This document shows positions 33,397-46,248 of a DNA stretch of 62,295 nucleotides, one piece after another. The stretch is taken from assembly GCF_000003605.2 (NCBI RefSeq), contig NW_003151793.1:49344-111638 (forward strand). The letters run 5' to 3'. Made by a program: the position numbers and the translations under genes. Positions within the stretch are counted from its first letter, which is position 1; each line of letters starts with the position of its first letter. Source of the stretch: Saccoglossus kowalevskii. Its lineage: Eukaryota > Hemichordata > Enteropneusta > Harrimaniidae. The notes under the pieces were generated by a model, which was given only the letters and a program-made list of their open reading frames with translations, searched no databases and had not been told where the DNA came from.

Positions 33397-36300
33397 GGTC
33401 GCTGCCGGGGTTTGAGACGCTTGTGGAGCCAGTGTGACTGATTGGTGTACAATTTATTTAAACTGTAACGAACAAAAATATAACAGAAACAGATGAATAA
33501 AATACCAAGAATTGTAATAAAATGGACTGTCAGTTTTGACTTTCTGTCGAAACTTTTAAACATCTCGTTGTCATTATGACATAGTGTGTGTGTCGCACTG
33601 ACATAGTTCTATGCTCAAACTTACGTTACATAGTACAGATCCGTCGCAATAACAACAATGTTTAAACAATTATTTTTCTAAAAACACATTAACACATTTG
33701 TCCCCCCCCCCACTTTAATGATTTTGTTGGCAACACATTGTGCAAGTTGTTGTCGCCTGATTGACAGATCATTGTTTGTTTTTCAAATATTATTATTACC
33801 AATGGTAGACTCCACTGAGATATGCCAAAGGCAGATGTTGTTCGCGTGTCAGCTGTGCGATGGTGGCTCGTTACTTTGCCGGTGACACGTGGAAAAAGGG
33901 GCACACTTCAGTATTGCGATGTACATACACCGAAGTAGACGATAATGAATATATTATTCAGATAAACATGCATTGTGTCATGACGTAGATGGCATCATGT
34001 AAGTGGTAGCATGAAGACATATCTGACATTTACTGATGCCGGACAATTCATAATCTATTTATCGCGTCCCTCCGCCATATGCGATTGGTAGTGGGTTATT
34101 CCTTTTTTTTAATTTAGTGCCTTTTAATCCCCATACCAAGGTGAGCCAGATTTGTGTGATAACCGAAGCGCACTTGATTTTGATCCGATGTATATTCTGC
34201 AAGCGGTTTCATCATCATTGCAGACAATGAGCTGAATTTAATGTATTTGCCAGCCAGTATTTTTTTCTTGGTTTCCGCGGAAATTAAATAGAATAATTAT
34301 AATTTAACTGAGAATGGAAAATTGCCACGGTTAGCTATATACGATTTATTACAACTATGTGTATTTGAAACGTCAATACCCGGTCGCTCCATGGTGACCT
34401 ATCGATTAAGACAGTCCGAGGCTTGTCTCGCCGGGAGTCGTCAGGGCCAATTTACCCTAATACCACGTAAACTGGTTAATTATGATCGCTCGGTCCGGGT
34501 ACCTTCGTTTTGTATGACTAGAAACAACTTGCGTCATTGAGAGAGACAAATTGGAATGTAAGAAGGGGTATTAGTTGTGTGTAGAATGCTTGTGAGTATA
34601 AAAATATAGAGTAGAACAATAAGATGACACATGGAACCAGTGTGACAATACACTACTCGGTGACACGACAACATTTCATTAAATACCATTTTTCTGACCG
34701 AGACAGTTCAACATATTTTAACTGAACAGCGTTGTTGAATTTGACATGTAGCGGACGAAAACTGTTTTTAAGGTGCCGGTTTACTTTTTTAGTTAGGCGG
34801 AGTTGGTGTATACTTATTCACATATCTCCAACTGACTTGGCAAAAAAACGAGTAACACCAACCAGTACGTCAGAAACCGTACAACTGTCTACAGTAGGAA
34901 CACGACGGATATATAATAACGGTAATTGACGCGTAGAATATATAATAGTGTCCATTGACTCGTTTTCTGGATGATCGATCAAATGGAGCTAAGTATCACG
35001 AGAAGTCAACATTTTTGAATATTTCACGAGAATTTAGACAATGTACGTAGACTGGTTTAATATAGCAAAATTAATATCGACAAAATGTATAATTATTTTC
35101 GTTTGAAGTGGTGGCAACAACACTCCCGTATAAGAACTATCATGTGTGTGAGCGCCGTTTAAACCGACGGGTAAAGTGTTTTACATTTGAAATTGACTTA
35201 CCTCAGAAAAATGCTTCTACCATCTACCCAGGAATTGATGCAAGTGGAAAGTGCCAACACTGACTGATTTGTGCTTCACGTCACCGGGGTCATACATTCA
35301 CTTCCTGGTATGACGTGTCGCCAGGGATTAACTCGTTACGATTATGTTTTTGGAGTAAATACACGATTTGAATATCATCATATCACGATTTGAATAAAAC
35401 GTACAATTCGTAACAACCGTAACTCGTACAGTAACTAACCACTTCTGGTTAAATCTAAAAAAATAATAATAACAGAACGCCATAAATTAACGATTATGAT
35501 TTTTTTAATATTTGATACCCTACAATTGATAGTTGCGGATGTCCTTGGGATCACTGACTGGGGCACACGTGTTGACAGCGTGGGTATTAACGAACGAAAA
35601 CAGAATGAATAGTATACATATATATCATGATTATTTTCTTGTCTGAGATTTTGACTAGAATAATAATATAAAAAATCACTGGTACGTGATGCAATAACTC
35701 TGGTTGCGTTCAAAATATCTCGGGAAATATGATTTTATTCTTATTGGGACAGTTTCTTAACTTATGAACTACTTACTGAAACTTATTTCGTTAGTAAACT
35801 AATGCAGTATTTTTTTCATTTGACAGTATATCAGCGATATGCACTCAAACAGACAATACAGTGTGTGAAATTCGGCATAGAAAAGCAAGATTAAAGTCAG
35901 CTGTAATCAATGAATGATTACTGAATGTAAAGTAAAAGAATCTATATATATTTGCATATATATCAGCTGACGACATAATTGACACTCGAGTCCCTCAATG
36001 GGATCGCCATTGATATGCATTTGTAAGTACCACGCGTGGTTCAATCCTGTCGGCGTGACACCGCGTGACACCACTTTCCGTCCACGTCCATCTAACCCGT
36101 GTCATTGAAAAGTACGTCCAAGGTTTATGTCAAAAACAAAACGTAAAGCCGGGAAAGAAAACACAATTATGATATGCTATATTAAACATAGCGCTTGATT
36201 GAGTGCCAGCACATATCACACCAGTTTTATATTATCAAAAAACAATCCGTCGCGTATTTATTAATTACAGGGGGTGGCCCAAGTGGCAATTGTATTCTAT

Positions 36301-36840
36301 CACTGCGAATGAACTGCTTGTCACCGTGCCTTCTCGCGCCGTTCATAGCGTTGCCGCATTCCTAACTTCGACTTGGCCTCAAATGCAAGTGTCATTTCTA
36401 CAGTCGTCAACGCGTAGTAACTATACGGTATATACGCTCGGCTAATAAAAATGAATTCCGAATTTGTAACAGATATATTGTCTGACACGTGTCTCAGTTG
36501 TGCTAGATACTAACATCAGTCAGATTTGACACAGGTTACAAATTTGACACATATCGATCAGATGAATAAATGATTTGATTAACTCAAATTAACAGCAGAT
36601 ACACTCGTGGGAAATTATAGTATGCCTTAAAACTAAAAATCGATTCACAATTATTGCTAATTTGCACAATAAAGAAATTTATCGTACAATTGTATAATTA
36701 ATCTGTGAAACATGTTACATTTTTGTTAAAAAAGAACAACTGACGCTAGATGAAATCAAGGACACACAATGCTTGTTACAATTTGCATATGTTAACTAGT
36801 GGATGGGAACATCGGTGAAATCTGTTGGCGTCCGACACGT
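33397..36840. other. Interval between UST-like genes A and B (head-to-head)
   Basis: Contains the 5'UTR intron proposed for gene A and no recognised coding sequence. Open frames such as 34322-34540 and 36203-36445 match no family. Confidence 0.5.
35202..35330 (-). other. Tentative noncoding leader exon of UST-like gene A
   Basis: On the minus strand CTGAG|GTAAGTC (exon end at 35202) is a strong donor upstream of gene A, and an acceptor AATCAG lies at about 33437 before the ATG. This would mirror genes B and C, which also show a 5'UTR intron. The upstream end of the exon is a guess; CACGTCAC/TGACGTG motifs lie around 35275-35320. Confidence 0.3.
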
Positions 36841-36847
36841 CATTTTG

Positions 36848-36868
36848 TGACGTCACCGGCCGCCATTG
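36848..36868 (+). promoter_or_regulatory. Core promoter of UST-like gene B: CRE plus YY1-like site
   Basis: TGACGTCA (36848-36855) is followed directly by CCGGCCGCCATTG, which contains the YY1-type motif GCCGCCAT. This arrangement is typical of TATA-less promoters. A clear donor (AGAAG|GTAAGC) lies about 100 bases downstream, so transcription probably starts near here. Confidence 0.5.
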
Positions 36869-36869
36869 C

Positions 36870-36965
36870 TTCATATTTGTAGCCAAGTTGCGTTACATCC
36901 ACCTTTCCTCTGTCATTTGTTGACTGTTTAGTACTCCTGGTGGAATCAAAGAAACTGTACAGAAG
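36870..36965 (+). other. Noncoding first exon of UST-like gene B
   Basis: The exon ends at AGAAG|GTAAGCG (36965). The matching acceptor TTATTTTATTTCAG ends at 37403, so a 438-base intron separates this leader from the coding exon. The 5' boundary is estimated from the promoter motifs. Confidence 0.5.
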
Positions 36966-37481
36966 GTAAGCGTAGTACTTATTATTTGTTGCCATTATAT
37001 TTGTAATTATTCAGGTTTCCAACAGGATCGCGACTCGTTAGCCAACCAATGACCCATAGCTACGAAACCACTGATTTTTTCTTAGATTATAAATATTATC
37101 ATCATCCATGTCGAAAGACTAAGAATAATTACACCCATGTTTTAGCAAGAAAACTTACATCGAGAACGTCATTATACAAAACAACGTAGTTTTATTCAAT
37201 TGACGATTCAGACGATGTGATATTTCCAATTTCAGAGTTTAGATTCGAACATAATCTGTACTGCACCTGTTGCTGCTGTGTGATGTGACGTTTAGATCAC
37301 AGTACATGCACAAATGCACGAACTCATTCAATTGTTCAATTATTATCCAGTTATCATCAAATTGGTAGAAATTAGGTAACAGTATTATATTATTTTATTT
37401 CAGAAAAGCGGGCGAGGTTTTGAGAAATAGTTGTGCCAATGTGACTGCTTGACTGAAAGGGAACAGAACAACAGCGCAGCC

Positions 37482-38675
37482 ATGAGGACGGAGGTTTATA
37501 TGCGATATTTCCGTACTTTCGTCACGCCGACACGTTTTTTGATGACGAGTACTTTCATGACTTGTCTTATTGTCATTGTGTTTGTTACATCACCAAGACG
37601 ACTGCCGTATGCACCGGGTGCTGCCAGATATTCGTCTGCAATGAACGTTGACACTAGGTCACTCACGAATGACCAACCCGCGGCGCCCGACCCACCTGCA
37701 GCGGTCGTACCTGATGCCGACCCTCCCGCTGAGGAAAAGCCCCCAGAAGCTGCCGGCGACGAAGCAGCAGCCCCGGCGGCCCCAGCGGCCCCAGCGGCTC
37801 CAGCGGCACCGGCAGCGCCTGCCGCCCCGGTGGCTGCTGGCGACGTTGACCCAGCTGCTGGTATACCATTTGACGTAACTAAGTACCACAGTCTTGATAG
37901 AGCAGTGTACAATCGTGTCGATAAATGCGGCAGTCGTAGTCTTCTCTACACCATAGATCAGCTGACAGTGAAACACGGCTACGAAAAAGTGACAAGTGCC
38001 GAGTACAACAAAAAGAATTTGACGGTGGAAGAACAAAAAGAACTCGTTGACGAAATCAACGGTCTCAAGCCTCCCTTCATTTATGATAGGCATGTTTACT
38101 TTACTCCGTTCCAGAGGTTCGGTTCCAAGAACCCTGTCTGGTTTAATTTGATCAGGGACCCACTTCGCCGGTTCATCTCCCTCTATTACTTCAAGCGTTT
38201 CGGCGATCCTCACACCGCTGCGGGAGAATTCAACATGCCAGAGGAAATCGTCAATCGATCATTTGACGACTGCGTTCTTAACAACGTCTTTGAATGCAGC
38301 ACCAAAGCAAGTTTCCGCGTAGTGCCTTATTTCTGTGGACACGGGGAAGGATGCCGAATGCCGAACAAATGGGCAGTTGAGCAAGCTAAGAAAAACGTAG
38401 TCGAAAATTACGCCTTGGTGGGAGTTCTGGAAGAGTTTAACACCACTTTAAAAGTTTTGGACAAGCTTGTACCGCAATATTTCGAGGGTGCCATGGCAGC
38501 GTACGAGTCAGTACAAAGTACAGGTATCGTTGAAAAGTTCAAGTCTTATGCCGGTAAGCCACCCAGTGAAGAAGCCATGGCCAAGATGAAAGAACGACTA
38601 GGTTTAGAATATGACTTTTATAATTTTGTAGTTGCAAGACAGCATGCTTTAAAGGACATGCTTGGAATAGAATAA
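37482..38675 (+). CDS. Uronyl 2-O-sulfotransferase-like protein B (397 residues), with Ala/Pro-rich stalk
   Basis: PAPS-dependent Golgi sulfotransferase of the UST/HS2ST family. Start at 37482 (GCAGCCATGA, good context); the frame runs 17 codons further up without an ATG. Tail 1-18, signal anchor about 19-36, then a stalk 65-128 rich in Pro and Ala with a perfect PAA tripeptide run (about 98-116) encoded by GCGGCCCCA-like repeats. The catalytic domain follows: YNRVDK148CGSRS, IYDRH204VYF, R225DPLRRFIS233LYYFKRFGD, CVLNNVFEC, PYFCG...CR, EQAKKNV, VGVLEEFN and the EYDFYNFV helix. All catalytic positions expected for the family are present, so this is the best candidate for an active enzyme in the cluster. 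Repeat content makes the stalk prone to length change. Confidence 0.95.
   Translation: MRTEVYMRYFRTFVTPTRFLMTSTFMTCLIVIVFVTSPRRLPYAPGAARYSSAMNVDTRSLTNDQPAAPDPPAAVVPDADPPAEEKPPEAAGDEAAAPAAPAAPAAPAAPAAPAAPVAAGDVDPAAGIPFDVTKYHSLDRAVYNRVDKCGSRSLLYTIDQLTVKHGYEKVTSAEYNKKNLTVEEQKELVDEINGLKPPFIYDRHVYFTPFQRFGSKNPVWFNLIRDPLRRFISLYYFKRFGDPHTAAGEFNMPEEIVNRSFDDCVLNNVFECSTKASFRVVPYFCGHGEGCRMPNKWAVEQAKKNVVENYALVGVLEEFNTTLKVLDKLVPQYFEGAMAAYESVQSTGIVEKFKSYAGKPPSEEAMAKMKERLGLEYDFYNFVVARQHALKDMLGIE
37785..37845 (+). repeat. In-frame GC-rich repeat coding for (PAA)n in the stalk
   Basis: Six or so 9-base units of the type GCGGCCCCA/GCGGCTCCA in an otherwise AT-rich locus, open in several frames on both strands, which explains the overlapping antisense ORFs. 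The translated run is APAAPAAPAAP and so on. Confidence 0.85.
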
Positions 38676-38804
38676 TATCTTTTGAGCTTACTAACCATGA
38701 AAAAAGAAAACAGTTTTGTAATATGAATATGATGATTAACTATTCAAAACACAAATCTTGTTCTGTTGGCACGCTGAAATGAAAACTAACCATTTCTTAG
38801 CAAT

Positions 38805-39020
38805 ATTCATTCATTCATTCATTCATCCTTGCTGCCATTCATTCATCCTTGCTGCCATTCATTCATTCATCCTTGCTGCCATTCATTCATCCTTGCTGCC
38901 ATTCATTCATTCATTCATTCATTCATTCATTCATTCATTCATTCATTCATTCATTCATTCATTCATTCATTCATTCATTCATTCTTTCTTGCTGCCATTC
39001 ATTCATTTATTCATTTATAT
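38805..39020. repeat. Compound (ATTC)n microsatellite with CTTGCTGC interruptions
   Basis: 21 perfect ATTC units at 38901-38984, preceded and followed by higher-order units of the form CCTTGCTGCCATTCATTCAT. It lies about 130 bases after the stop of UST-like gene B, probably within its 3'UTR. Explains the Ile/His/Ser/Phe-rich spurious ORFs here. Confidence 0.97.
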
Positions 39021-42000
39021 GTTAATTTATTTATTCATTCGTTTGTCAACATTCCTCCACAATTTCCTCCACCCATTTCAACGCATAGTCACTGACTTCA
39101 CAGACTATAAAACTATTTGTTCGTGACGTCAGTTGCGAATTTCTTCGCATATTTGCTTAAACCAATCTCCGCCTTGTCTTGGAAGGCGTAACACGTGTCC
39201 CCGTTTTACAACTTACTAAAACAGTTCTTTGTTCACGGCGTTAGTATATTTTAGTTTACGCTCAGTGATGTTTTTCACTAAATGTATAGACTCTTTTTTT
39301 ATCTGTTAAATCTAAACTTGAAGACACTTTATACTTAGTTGAGTATTTAAATACTATATTACCCCAAATTTTGCTGGCAATATATACAACTGCACGAACT
39401 CCCACTTGTTCTTACCCCACTCTGATAGCAGCATGTGTGGCGGTCTACAGAAACAAATATGAATATCTTTTTCATATAGTCCCGTTTCAATCAACAGTTT
39501 GTGTATTTTACGTTGATTAAATAAAAAAAAAACATCATTGTAGTGTTCACACGTCTTCAAATTACCAGGGAATTATGAACAGTCTGGAGCTATTTTAGCT
39601 GGTGTCAATAAAACAGCATAGCATTTAATATTTACCATCTCGAATTTATTTAACAATTCTATAATATTTCCACATTTAATACAACACAGAAATGGGTTGC
39701 ATTCATATACAAACATGTTATAGTTTCTTTTTATCTTTCTCTCCCATCTGTTACCCGGTAATCCGTGCAATCCACAACTTCCTGTGCAGCTGTGGCACTG
39801 TTGCCTTTACAAGTACCATCTAAAATTGATAAATGTGGACGAAAATTACAATCGGGTATTTAAAACTGAAAAAACCCGAAATATTTCGTTTGTATATTGA
39901 AGGATGGGTAACATTACATGGTAAATACTCACTAGTCATAATGGATGTTTCACTGATTTTGGTGCTATGTGGTTTATACGTTGTCAATTATTTTTTTTTA
40001 CAATTTGGATAGATTGTGAAAAAAAACCTATTAGCTCGGACAAAACTTTGATCAGAAAATATACAGATTAATATTTTCGTGCGCAACTGATTGTTGGGAG
40101 TCACGATTATAGCATCCTCGTTCGTGGCCGAGAGCGCCACTAGCGGCACTGTGGTTGTGGCGTGATTGCAATAATTTTGCTGTACAAAATGTACATATCC
40201 GTTAAAAGGGTTTTGAAAAGTGGAATATTAACGAGGTGCCTCGAGGAATGCTCGTGTCTAGGAAGTCATAAACAAAATGTATTGACTAATGCATATCATT
40301 TAGAAATAGCTTTATGTGGTCGAGTGGTGGCGCTGTATATGTGCTGTGTACTTTTCGCAATGGGCATTTTATTATGAACTCCTGACCCGATTGACATTCC
40401 AAGTTTTAATGAAATGACGTCAGCGACTGTATTCTGTATTTTACACCTCATACGAAATAAAATATTAATTATACCGTATGAAATGTGGTATTAGTTTATT
40501 TCATAAGTTCCACCGAATCGGCATTAAAATAAATCGATTACTTTCTGACGTCACTCAACGCGCATTTCACGTGTTCAGTCTCCTAGTAGGCCTAAAATAT
40601 GGGTAACTGTTGAATATTGAAGTAAGCAACGATAACAGCCCGAATTAGACTCAAGAAAACCTTCTAATAAGACGACTAAACAAGTTCCGTGCATTACGTG
40701 ATAGGATATTAAATTTTATGGGTAAGGTATCTGTCTTAATTATGAAAATTGTATACTAATACTCGGGACTGCTCACTGTCACCGTGACTGTGACCACAAA
40801 CTGACCTAGTAACAAAGATCACCCAGATCAATTACCATTATACATGTGTAAACAAGATACATGCTACACATAACTACTAGTACTCAAACACTAAATTACA
40901 TTTTTCGTGGAAAAGAGCCAGCCAGCCAATTAATCAACTGACCTACCGACCGACCACAGACAGCAGCCAAAATTAAAACAAATGATGAAGCACATATTGC
41001 ATGTACCGTTGATGGCGCTAAATAAATACGATCAGAACCTTATCTATGCTGCCGTTGTCGGTATACATTCAAGTTAAATTCCATGCAACGAGCGCATGTG
41101 CACTAGATGCTATTTACCATAATGCATATGTGCAATAGCACACTGCAGTCCTTCATTTGTAGATCACATGACCGCCATTTATTTGTGGAAGGAATAATGA
41201 TCCCATTCTGTTTATTGACAGTGTTCAATTAAACGATAATTTGTTTCAAAAACCATGGGAAAGTGTTCCAGCTTTCGAGTTCATATGTAGGGAATTATTT
41301 CCACCCAAAAATGCAGTTTCCCAACTTGTTTCTTTCTTGTAGTTTCGAGCCGTATTCAACATATCAGCCCACATATCATAGTAAATATCGGCGAATTAAC
41401 CGCATTTTGTCACATATGTACACCAAATGACTGTAGTTAAAGGGTGAGAAAATATATGTCATCAATTCTGTAGATTGGTGAATTCGTGATTGGTGATCGT
41501 CACGGTGTCAGCGATATTAATGCAGCGACACACGTGGGCATTATAACATCGATGCGTCATTGGGATGCAATCTAAACTAACACAAGATATAACTTAGTGA
41601 CGTGTGCTATTTATTGGCTCAAAATGGCATGTTGCACATCATCGGAACCTTACATGTTGTGTTATTTTACTAACCCAATTTTAGCGATATTGTTTTCAAT
41701 TGTTATACTGTTTGTTTCCTCAAGGAGGATAGTTTATCATCATCATCTTCTTGCGGAACCATGTATGAACACACGTAATGAAAACACTTTGATTCTCTGT
41801 CATGTGACTGTGACCATTCGTTGTTTCAATTAACCTCCCAATACTTTTGCTATTTAATATAAACGACCTCTACTTTAAACAAGTCAATGGCTCTGTTCTC
41901 ACGGTTGCCGAACATTACATCTGCGACAGAATGCCATCATTATGTCCTAACATTGTAGTTAGTGTAAACCGCGTGTGAGCGGATATGGATATTTCCCCGA

Positions 42001-45000
42001 GCCCAGGACAAACGTTGCTGACTAGTTTATCTCAATAAACCCTATTTCGGCAGTCGGTATAATACAAATGGACAACTAGAACAGGAAACGGGAATTTCGG
42101 CTGAGTATTTGAATAAACATGAATGAAAAACACATTGTGGTTTTGACCACAATAAAACCAAGCTATTAAGAGATATTAAGAACTTGGAAAGAAGAGGCGC
42201 AAACTATTAGTCGAATTAGTGACCACATGAAGTTGCAGGAATTAAATAAAAACGTATATTGAAAGTATTGTACATTGACATATCAGAGCATTTATTTCAT
42301 TATCAATAACCACTTAATACGATGAATATTTACAATGTAATGTTTAGGTGTCTCCCAGCTTGTGAATTCATAGCTTACATTACGTGGACCGATGTAGAAA
42401 ACAAAGCATATGCATATCACAACTGCTGTTAGTTTAACATTGCATGTGCATTCCCGTGGAGCATGGTGGTCTTTACACAGATTGCTTTGTTGTTGAATAA
42501 CATATGTTGCAGCATTCGAGGTTATTATTTGAATATGTTTGTAATGTTCTATACAATGCCATGTATCAGCCTGGGGTTAAAATGTTAATTATAATGTATA
42601 CTGACAACGTCAACCAACTACTAGTAATTTATTCAATATTATAACCCTCATACCTTGCGATAGCGAAATGGTCTTTCATAATTGTCAAATTTTAATTTGT
42701 ACTTAATAATTTCGTTCTGGAATAAAGTTTCTGCGTTCGGCGATTTGTTTTATGCCCGTGTAATTTGTTTAACGACAACCCCTTCCCTCCCCCCACCACA
42801 CACACATATACATACACCACATATATGCTATTATGTACACATATACAGTACATGCTTGGACTTTAACCGATTTGACTTATAATATCCAATTACATACATC
42901 TTGAAGAATAAGGGTTTTTGCCGCAACTATCATTAAATAAAGAATTTGAATTATTGAGAGATGCTCTTATCGCTATCATATCGTACTACAAACTTAAACT
43001 CTGACCTACAATTATCTGAATACATTATACCATATTAGCGATTAGGGTATAACCCTGAATCCCGTCATGCATTGCAACTCAGATACCACAGGAAACATGT
43101 AATGTCGATACTCAAATGCAATAAGTAACTTAAGCCCCTACATTTTTGTATTTTCACTCCGTATTTTGAATTTTGCAATCCGGGAGTGTGTTTTTACAAA
43201 ATGTATTCTTGGTCTTCTCACTCATGTTTGATGAATCGGTGTCAAATCAGATGTCAATGGCAGCTGTATTAATACAGTTTGTAATAGTATACATTTACAA
43301 ATTACAGTCTGGGACAGAGCAAACTGTGGCGTGCTGTTACATATGTTTCGGCAAGGATGTGCGTAGACGTGGCGAGACATGGTTGTTTATAACATATAAA
43401 CGCGGCAAGACTATGAAATATTTAGCACAACACATGTGCATTTGAATATTGGTACGATAAGTGGCCTGGTCGGTTCATTTATATCCTAGTAATTTATAGT
43501 TTTGATTTTTAAAATTTGTTTTATAGTTTTACCCTTTGATTGTTCTTGGTTTTATCAATGTGAACGCGAATACGCTCTTTTTAATCCTTTCGACTTTTAA
43601 GCAATAGTGTTAAAATAATGGTGTAGAGGCATGACGTAATTATGAACCAAGAATATTCCATATTACGTTTCACGTGACACCCTTTACCCCTTTGTGCATT
43701 TTGATGTTTGCATACGACACGCCCGGCGATAATTATCATGTCAGGGATTGACCATTATAAGTCGGGGAGGGATTAGATTTTTGCAAAAAATAATATAATA
43801 GGGAAAAGTCCATAATAAATAAATATTTGAAAAAAAACCCACACAATTCATAGAGGAAAAGACAATATAACAACAATACTAATAGATCGTCATGTTTTGT
43901 ATAAAGAGAATAACTTTTGACGCAGGTAAACGATTCATTCAAACGAATAATTAGAAGTTTCGAGAAAACTCACACTCCTATCTTTACGATATAATTTCGC
44001 CATTTCTTTTCAGAAACTGCTGTTTAACTTTTTAAAAGTAGAATGTATGTTTCAAATAACTCTAGTTTTACGAGCTTCTACACTTTACTTTAAAAAGTAC
44101 ATGGTATAGTTTTCAGTTATTGTTGAACAACGTTCTAATAAAGCTGACTTTAGAATGCATGTAATCTTGGATATCTGTTCTTACTAGAAAATCGATGTAT
44201 ACAAAATCTTGATAATTACACCCCAACAACGTAAGTCGTTTGATTGAACAAAAGTAGTTTTACATTTGACAGTTGACAAATTGGTTGCGCAGTACAAGTA
44301 AATGACGGAGCTGAGATGTTGAGAAGATCCAAAAATATGAGACTCCAATACTCATCCAACAACCCGTCCAATAATATGTGCATTGTATGTATTGTGAATA
44401 TTTACACCTTATGATTCGGACATATGCGAATTCAATGACGTTTTGTATAAGACAATTAATTGTATGACCAGGGAAAAGTTTCGAAATAACTAGAAGCCTA
44501 GATTTCACAAAAATTCTGTTATCGTTCTATTTGATAATATCACTTTTTTGCCCGCATGCTCTTGCCTCAAGTTTCTCCCAGAACTCATTCCATCGATAAA
44601 CAACCTCTTCAAAGGTAGTGACGGCGACACGAAATGTTGCATTGGGGGAGGGGGGGGGGTCTGCTCACCAACCTTGCGCCGAGAGCGCGACCTTACAAGG
44701 GGGTCCAGGGGCATACTCATTGAATTCTATACTCTCTGAACCGCTATTTCCTGCTTTTTGAGGGGCAAATTTTACTGACACAAAGGGTTTCAGCTTGATT
44801 TTGAAGAGGCAAGCGCCCTTGTGCCGCCGATACTGAAAGGGTATATCACAAACTATTTAAAATCAAGCTCCAAACCAAGTTCAGGAAATCAGTAAAAGGG
44901 AAATTATAACAATACGATTAGCCGTCAGGAATTTCAAACGAGTGGTCCAATTATAAAGCTTTTCTATTAAGAAGCATGACGTTTACAACCGTATTCATTC

Positions 45001-45834
45001 ATCGATAAAAATGTGTTTGAGATATTTAATACAGTCTGAGATATTTAATACACAACCAAACACAACTGTCGCTCTCACGATATTGCTTTCACACATTACG
45101 TCATTACGAAGTCACCGAGGCACTCCATCGTTGATGTCGCGATTTATATGGAATATATTCTATTATCATTACATGAGTAACCTTTGTCCCCAAATATCTG
45201 GTTATCCACCAAGTGTATGAAATATGTATCTAAACTGTTACGACACCTGATAGGTGACACAGTACACTGTCGTTACGTTGAACACAGGGTAAATATTGGC
45301 GCTGTTCATAAATTCCAACAATCTATGCCACATTATGATGTCACTGAGGTGTACTTTACTGTCCCGCTGAGGTTAAGTACAGTTAACCTCCACTCACATC
45401 AAAGGATTCAAGTACAGTGCATATCACTCATAATACAAAGTATGAAACAAATGTATGTTTATTGATAATGATATGTAACATGTCTCCCTCTGGTGGTTGC
45501 ATCATTGAATATCTTGTTTTTATGTTGATTTCTCGCGGTGCACCGCCTGTACAAGTATGTGATATGACAGTCAGCTGGCGCAGATGGTCAAATACACAAT
45601 TCAATGAATTTACTGATAGTTACTATATAGGGGAAATATCTTGCATTCTTGTTGTAATGTTTATATAAAAAAAACATTCTGAAACGCAATTTTATGATTC
45701 TTATAATACACGCCTAAGATAAAACGTATTGAGGCCATCCCTGGTAGGGTGACAGTTTCGCCCTGTTTGGCAAAGATTCAAGATGGCTAGCCCCATATAT
45801 AATGTTCGTAGTAATCTTCGGTAATTTCATTGAA

Positions 45835-45840
45835 TTTATT
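45835..45840 (-). terminator. Possible poly(A) signal of UST-like gene C
   Basis: TTTATT on the plus strand (AATAAA on the minus strand), about 410 bases beyond the stop codon of gene C. Position fits; not otherwise supported. Confidence 0.35.
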
Positions 45841-46248
45841 ATATTGTTAACAGTAGGCCAGCTGAATATGCCATGGAAGTATGTATAGGTAGGAAACTCG
45901 CATTGAATTGACATGCACGTGCAAGACACTTCGTTCTGCGAGAGTTTCACCGTATAGTATATAAATAAACAATAATAAGCTCGGACACTGAATACTAGTA
46001 TATAATAATCTAACGCGAGGTGCTCGAATCCAAATCGTCACAAGATGGCGCGGTTTATGGGTATGGTGTAGAATTCTTTACTGTAAATATTTCACAATCA
46101 CTCGTCATCGGAAATTCCCCCAATAACATTTCTATCTGATAGATTCTGTAACCGGGCTGAATAGTTGAACATTTTGAAAAGTGAAATCATAATAGATGCG
46201 AACCTGTTCAACCTTTTCCCGATGCGCGAACATGTGTCAAGTTTGTCA

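Larger units (their letters stand above)
38676..46248. other. Interval between UST-like genes B and C
   Basis: No gene recognised. It begins with the 3' flank of gene B and a compound ATTC microsatellite (38805-39020). A diverged repeat lies at 41275-41410. The 90-codon ORF at 43173-43445 has a Cys-containing KxVACCYICFGK segment but no known domain. The right edge is the 3'UTR of gene C. Confidence 0.5.

Noticed and set aside
37431-37481. 17 additional N-terminal codons for UST-like gene B
   Set aside because: The frame is open but has no ATG there; it is 5'UTR after the splice acceptor at 37403.
37496-38213. Antisense ORFs of 138 and 184 codons across UST-like gene B
   Set aside because: They are shadows of a GC-rich coding exon with PAA repeats; the plus-strand frame has the full sulfotransferase motifs.
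38758-39126. 122-codon ORF rich in Ser/Phe/Ile/His
   Set aside because: It is the translation of the (ATTC)n microsatellite.
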